A DNA stretch of 6,024 nt, taken from NCBI GenBank assembly GCA_913061335.1, contig CAJXTP010000182.1, positions 1 through 6,024 on the forward strand. Reading direction: 5' to 3'. Position numbers and translations under genes: made by a program. Under the pieces are notes generated by a model. That model had not been told where the DNA came from and did not search any database. It worked only from the letters and a program-made list of their open reading frames with translations. Source of the stretch: an uncultured Loktanella sp. GTDB lineage: Bacteria > Pseudomonadota > Alphaproteobacteria > Rhodobacterales > Rhodobacteraceae. Within the stretch, counting starts at the first letter, position 1, and the number at the start of each line of letters is the position of its first letter. Shown here piece by piece: positions 5,727-6,024 of this stretch.

Positions 5727-6024
5727 TTAATTTGACTCTAATCCCGACAATTCTACATAATCGAATTTCGCAAGAAACAGCAGCGCGGCCAGCACAATGC
5801 CCGTTTTTAGACCCACATCTATTGCGATCTGTGACACCGCCGCGACGTTAGCAGCAGCTACCGCATCCGCGACTTTCAGCAAAGTGGCATCCGGTACAAT
5901 TCGGCGACCATACATAGTACGGCCGTTGATGGCGTCTAAGGCAGTCAGGCCAGCAGCATCCAACGCACGCTTATGGGTCGCCACAGATTTCGCCGTCGGG
6001 TGGGCGGTTGGATACTCCTGATAC
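5727..6024 (-). CDS. C-terminal part of an unrecognised protein with a hydrophobic tail (cut by window edge)
   Basis: The reading frame is open to the right edge, and 98 codons plus the stop are visible. A GTG at 5984-5982 could act as a start giving 85 aa. However, it has no ribosome binding site, and the upstream codons (YQEYPTAHPTAKS) contain no stop, so the gene most likely continues outside the window. The visible part has an alanine-rich helix (about the middle, LLKVADAVAAANVAAVSQ) and then a hydrophobic stretch GIVLAALLFLAKF some 12 residues from the end. That stretch could be a membrane anchor or a buried helix. I cannot assign a family. It runs in the same direction as the downstream operon, 85 bp away. 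Coding bias looks normal for the window. Confidence 0.55.
   Translation of the reverse strand, partial: YQEYPTAHPTAKSVATHKRALDAAGLTALDAINGRTMYGRRIVPDATLLKVADAVAAANVAAVSQIAIDVGLKTGIVLAALLFLAKFDYVELSGLESN

Noticed and set aside
1..6024. CRISPR array, tRNA or rRNA gene
   Set aside because: No regularly spaced repeats were seen, and no tRNA-like cloverleaf or rRNA-like conserved segments were noticed on either strand.

Overview
All six complete genes, and a seventh cut by the right edge, lie on the minus strand, so the window reads from high to low coordinates. Two are clear flagellar genes: motB (stator) and flgE (hook). The alphaproteobacterial look comes from the MotB type (Asp32 transmembrane helix, OmpA-like domain without the usual GHTD signature), the motB-flgE order, a DUF6165-type protein and a CtrA-like site. 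A marine roseobacter-type Rhodobacteraceae is my best guess. This is inference; no 16S or other taxonomic marker is present.

Layout in transcription order: (1) 6024-5727, the C-terminal end of an unrecognised protein with a hydrophobic tail; (2) an 85-bp gap with an imperfect dyad and two mutually exclusive hairpins ahead of a strong ribosome binding site; (3) 5641-4856, a 261-aa unrecognised protein with weak DUF6065-like resemblance; (4) 4845-3487, a TPR protein with a glycosyltransferase-9/heptosyltransferase-like C-terminal domain; (5) 3490-3089, a DUF6165-type protein; (6) 3092-2325, an FkbM-type methyltransferase; (7) an 87-bp gap with a potential stem that would mask the motB ribosome binding site; (8) 2237-1404, motB; (9) an 87-bp gap with a CtrA-like TTAG-N7-TTAA site; (10) 1316-15, flgE, followed at the edge by a ribosome binding site for one more gene.

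Genes 4, 5 and 6 are joined by 4-bp ATGA stop/start overlaps, and gene 3 ends 10 bp before gene 4. These four probably form one translationally coupled operon. Because the operon sits directly upstream of motB and flgE, the leading hypothesis is a glycan-transfer and methylation cassette acting on a flagellar or surface substrate. The TPR-plus-glycosyltransferase layout resembles that of the Caulobacter flagellin glycosyltransferase FlmG. No flagellin or sugar-biosynthesis gene lies in the window, so the substrate cannot be settled here; a surface-polysaccharide role is the main alternative.
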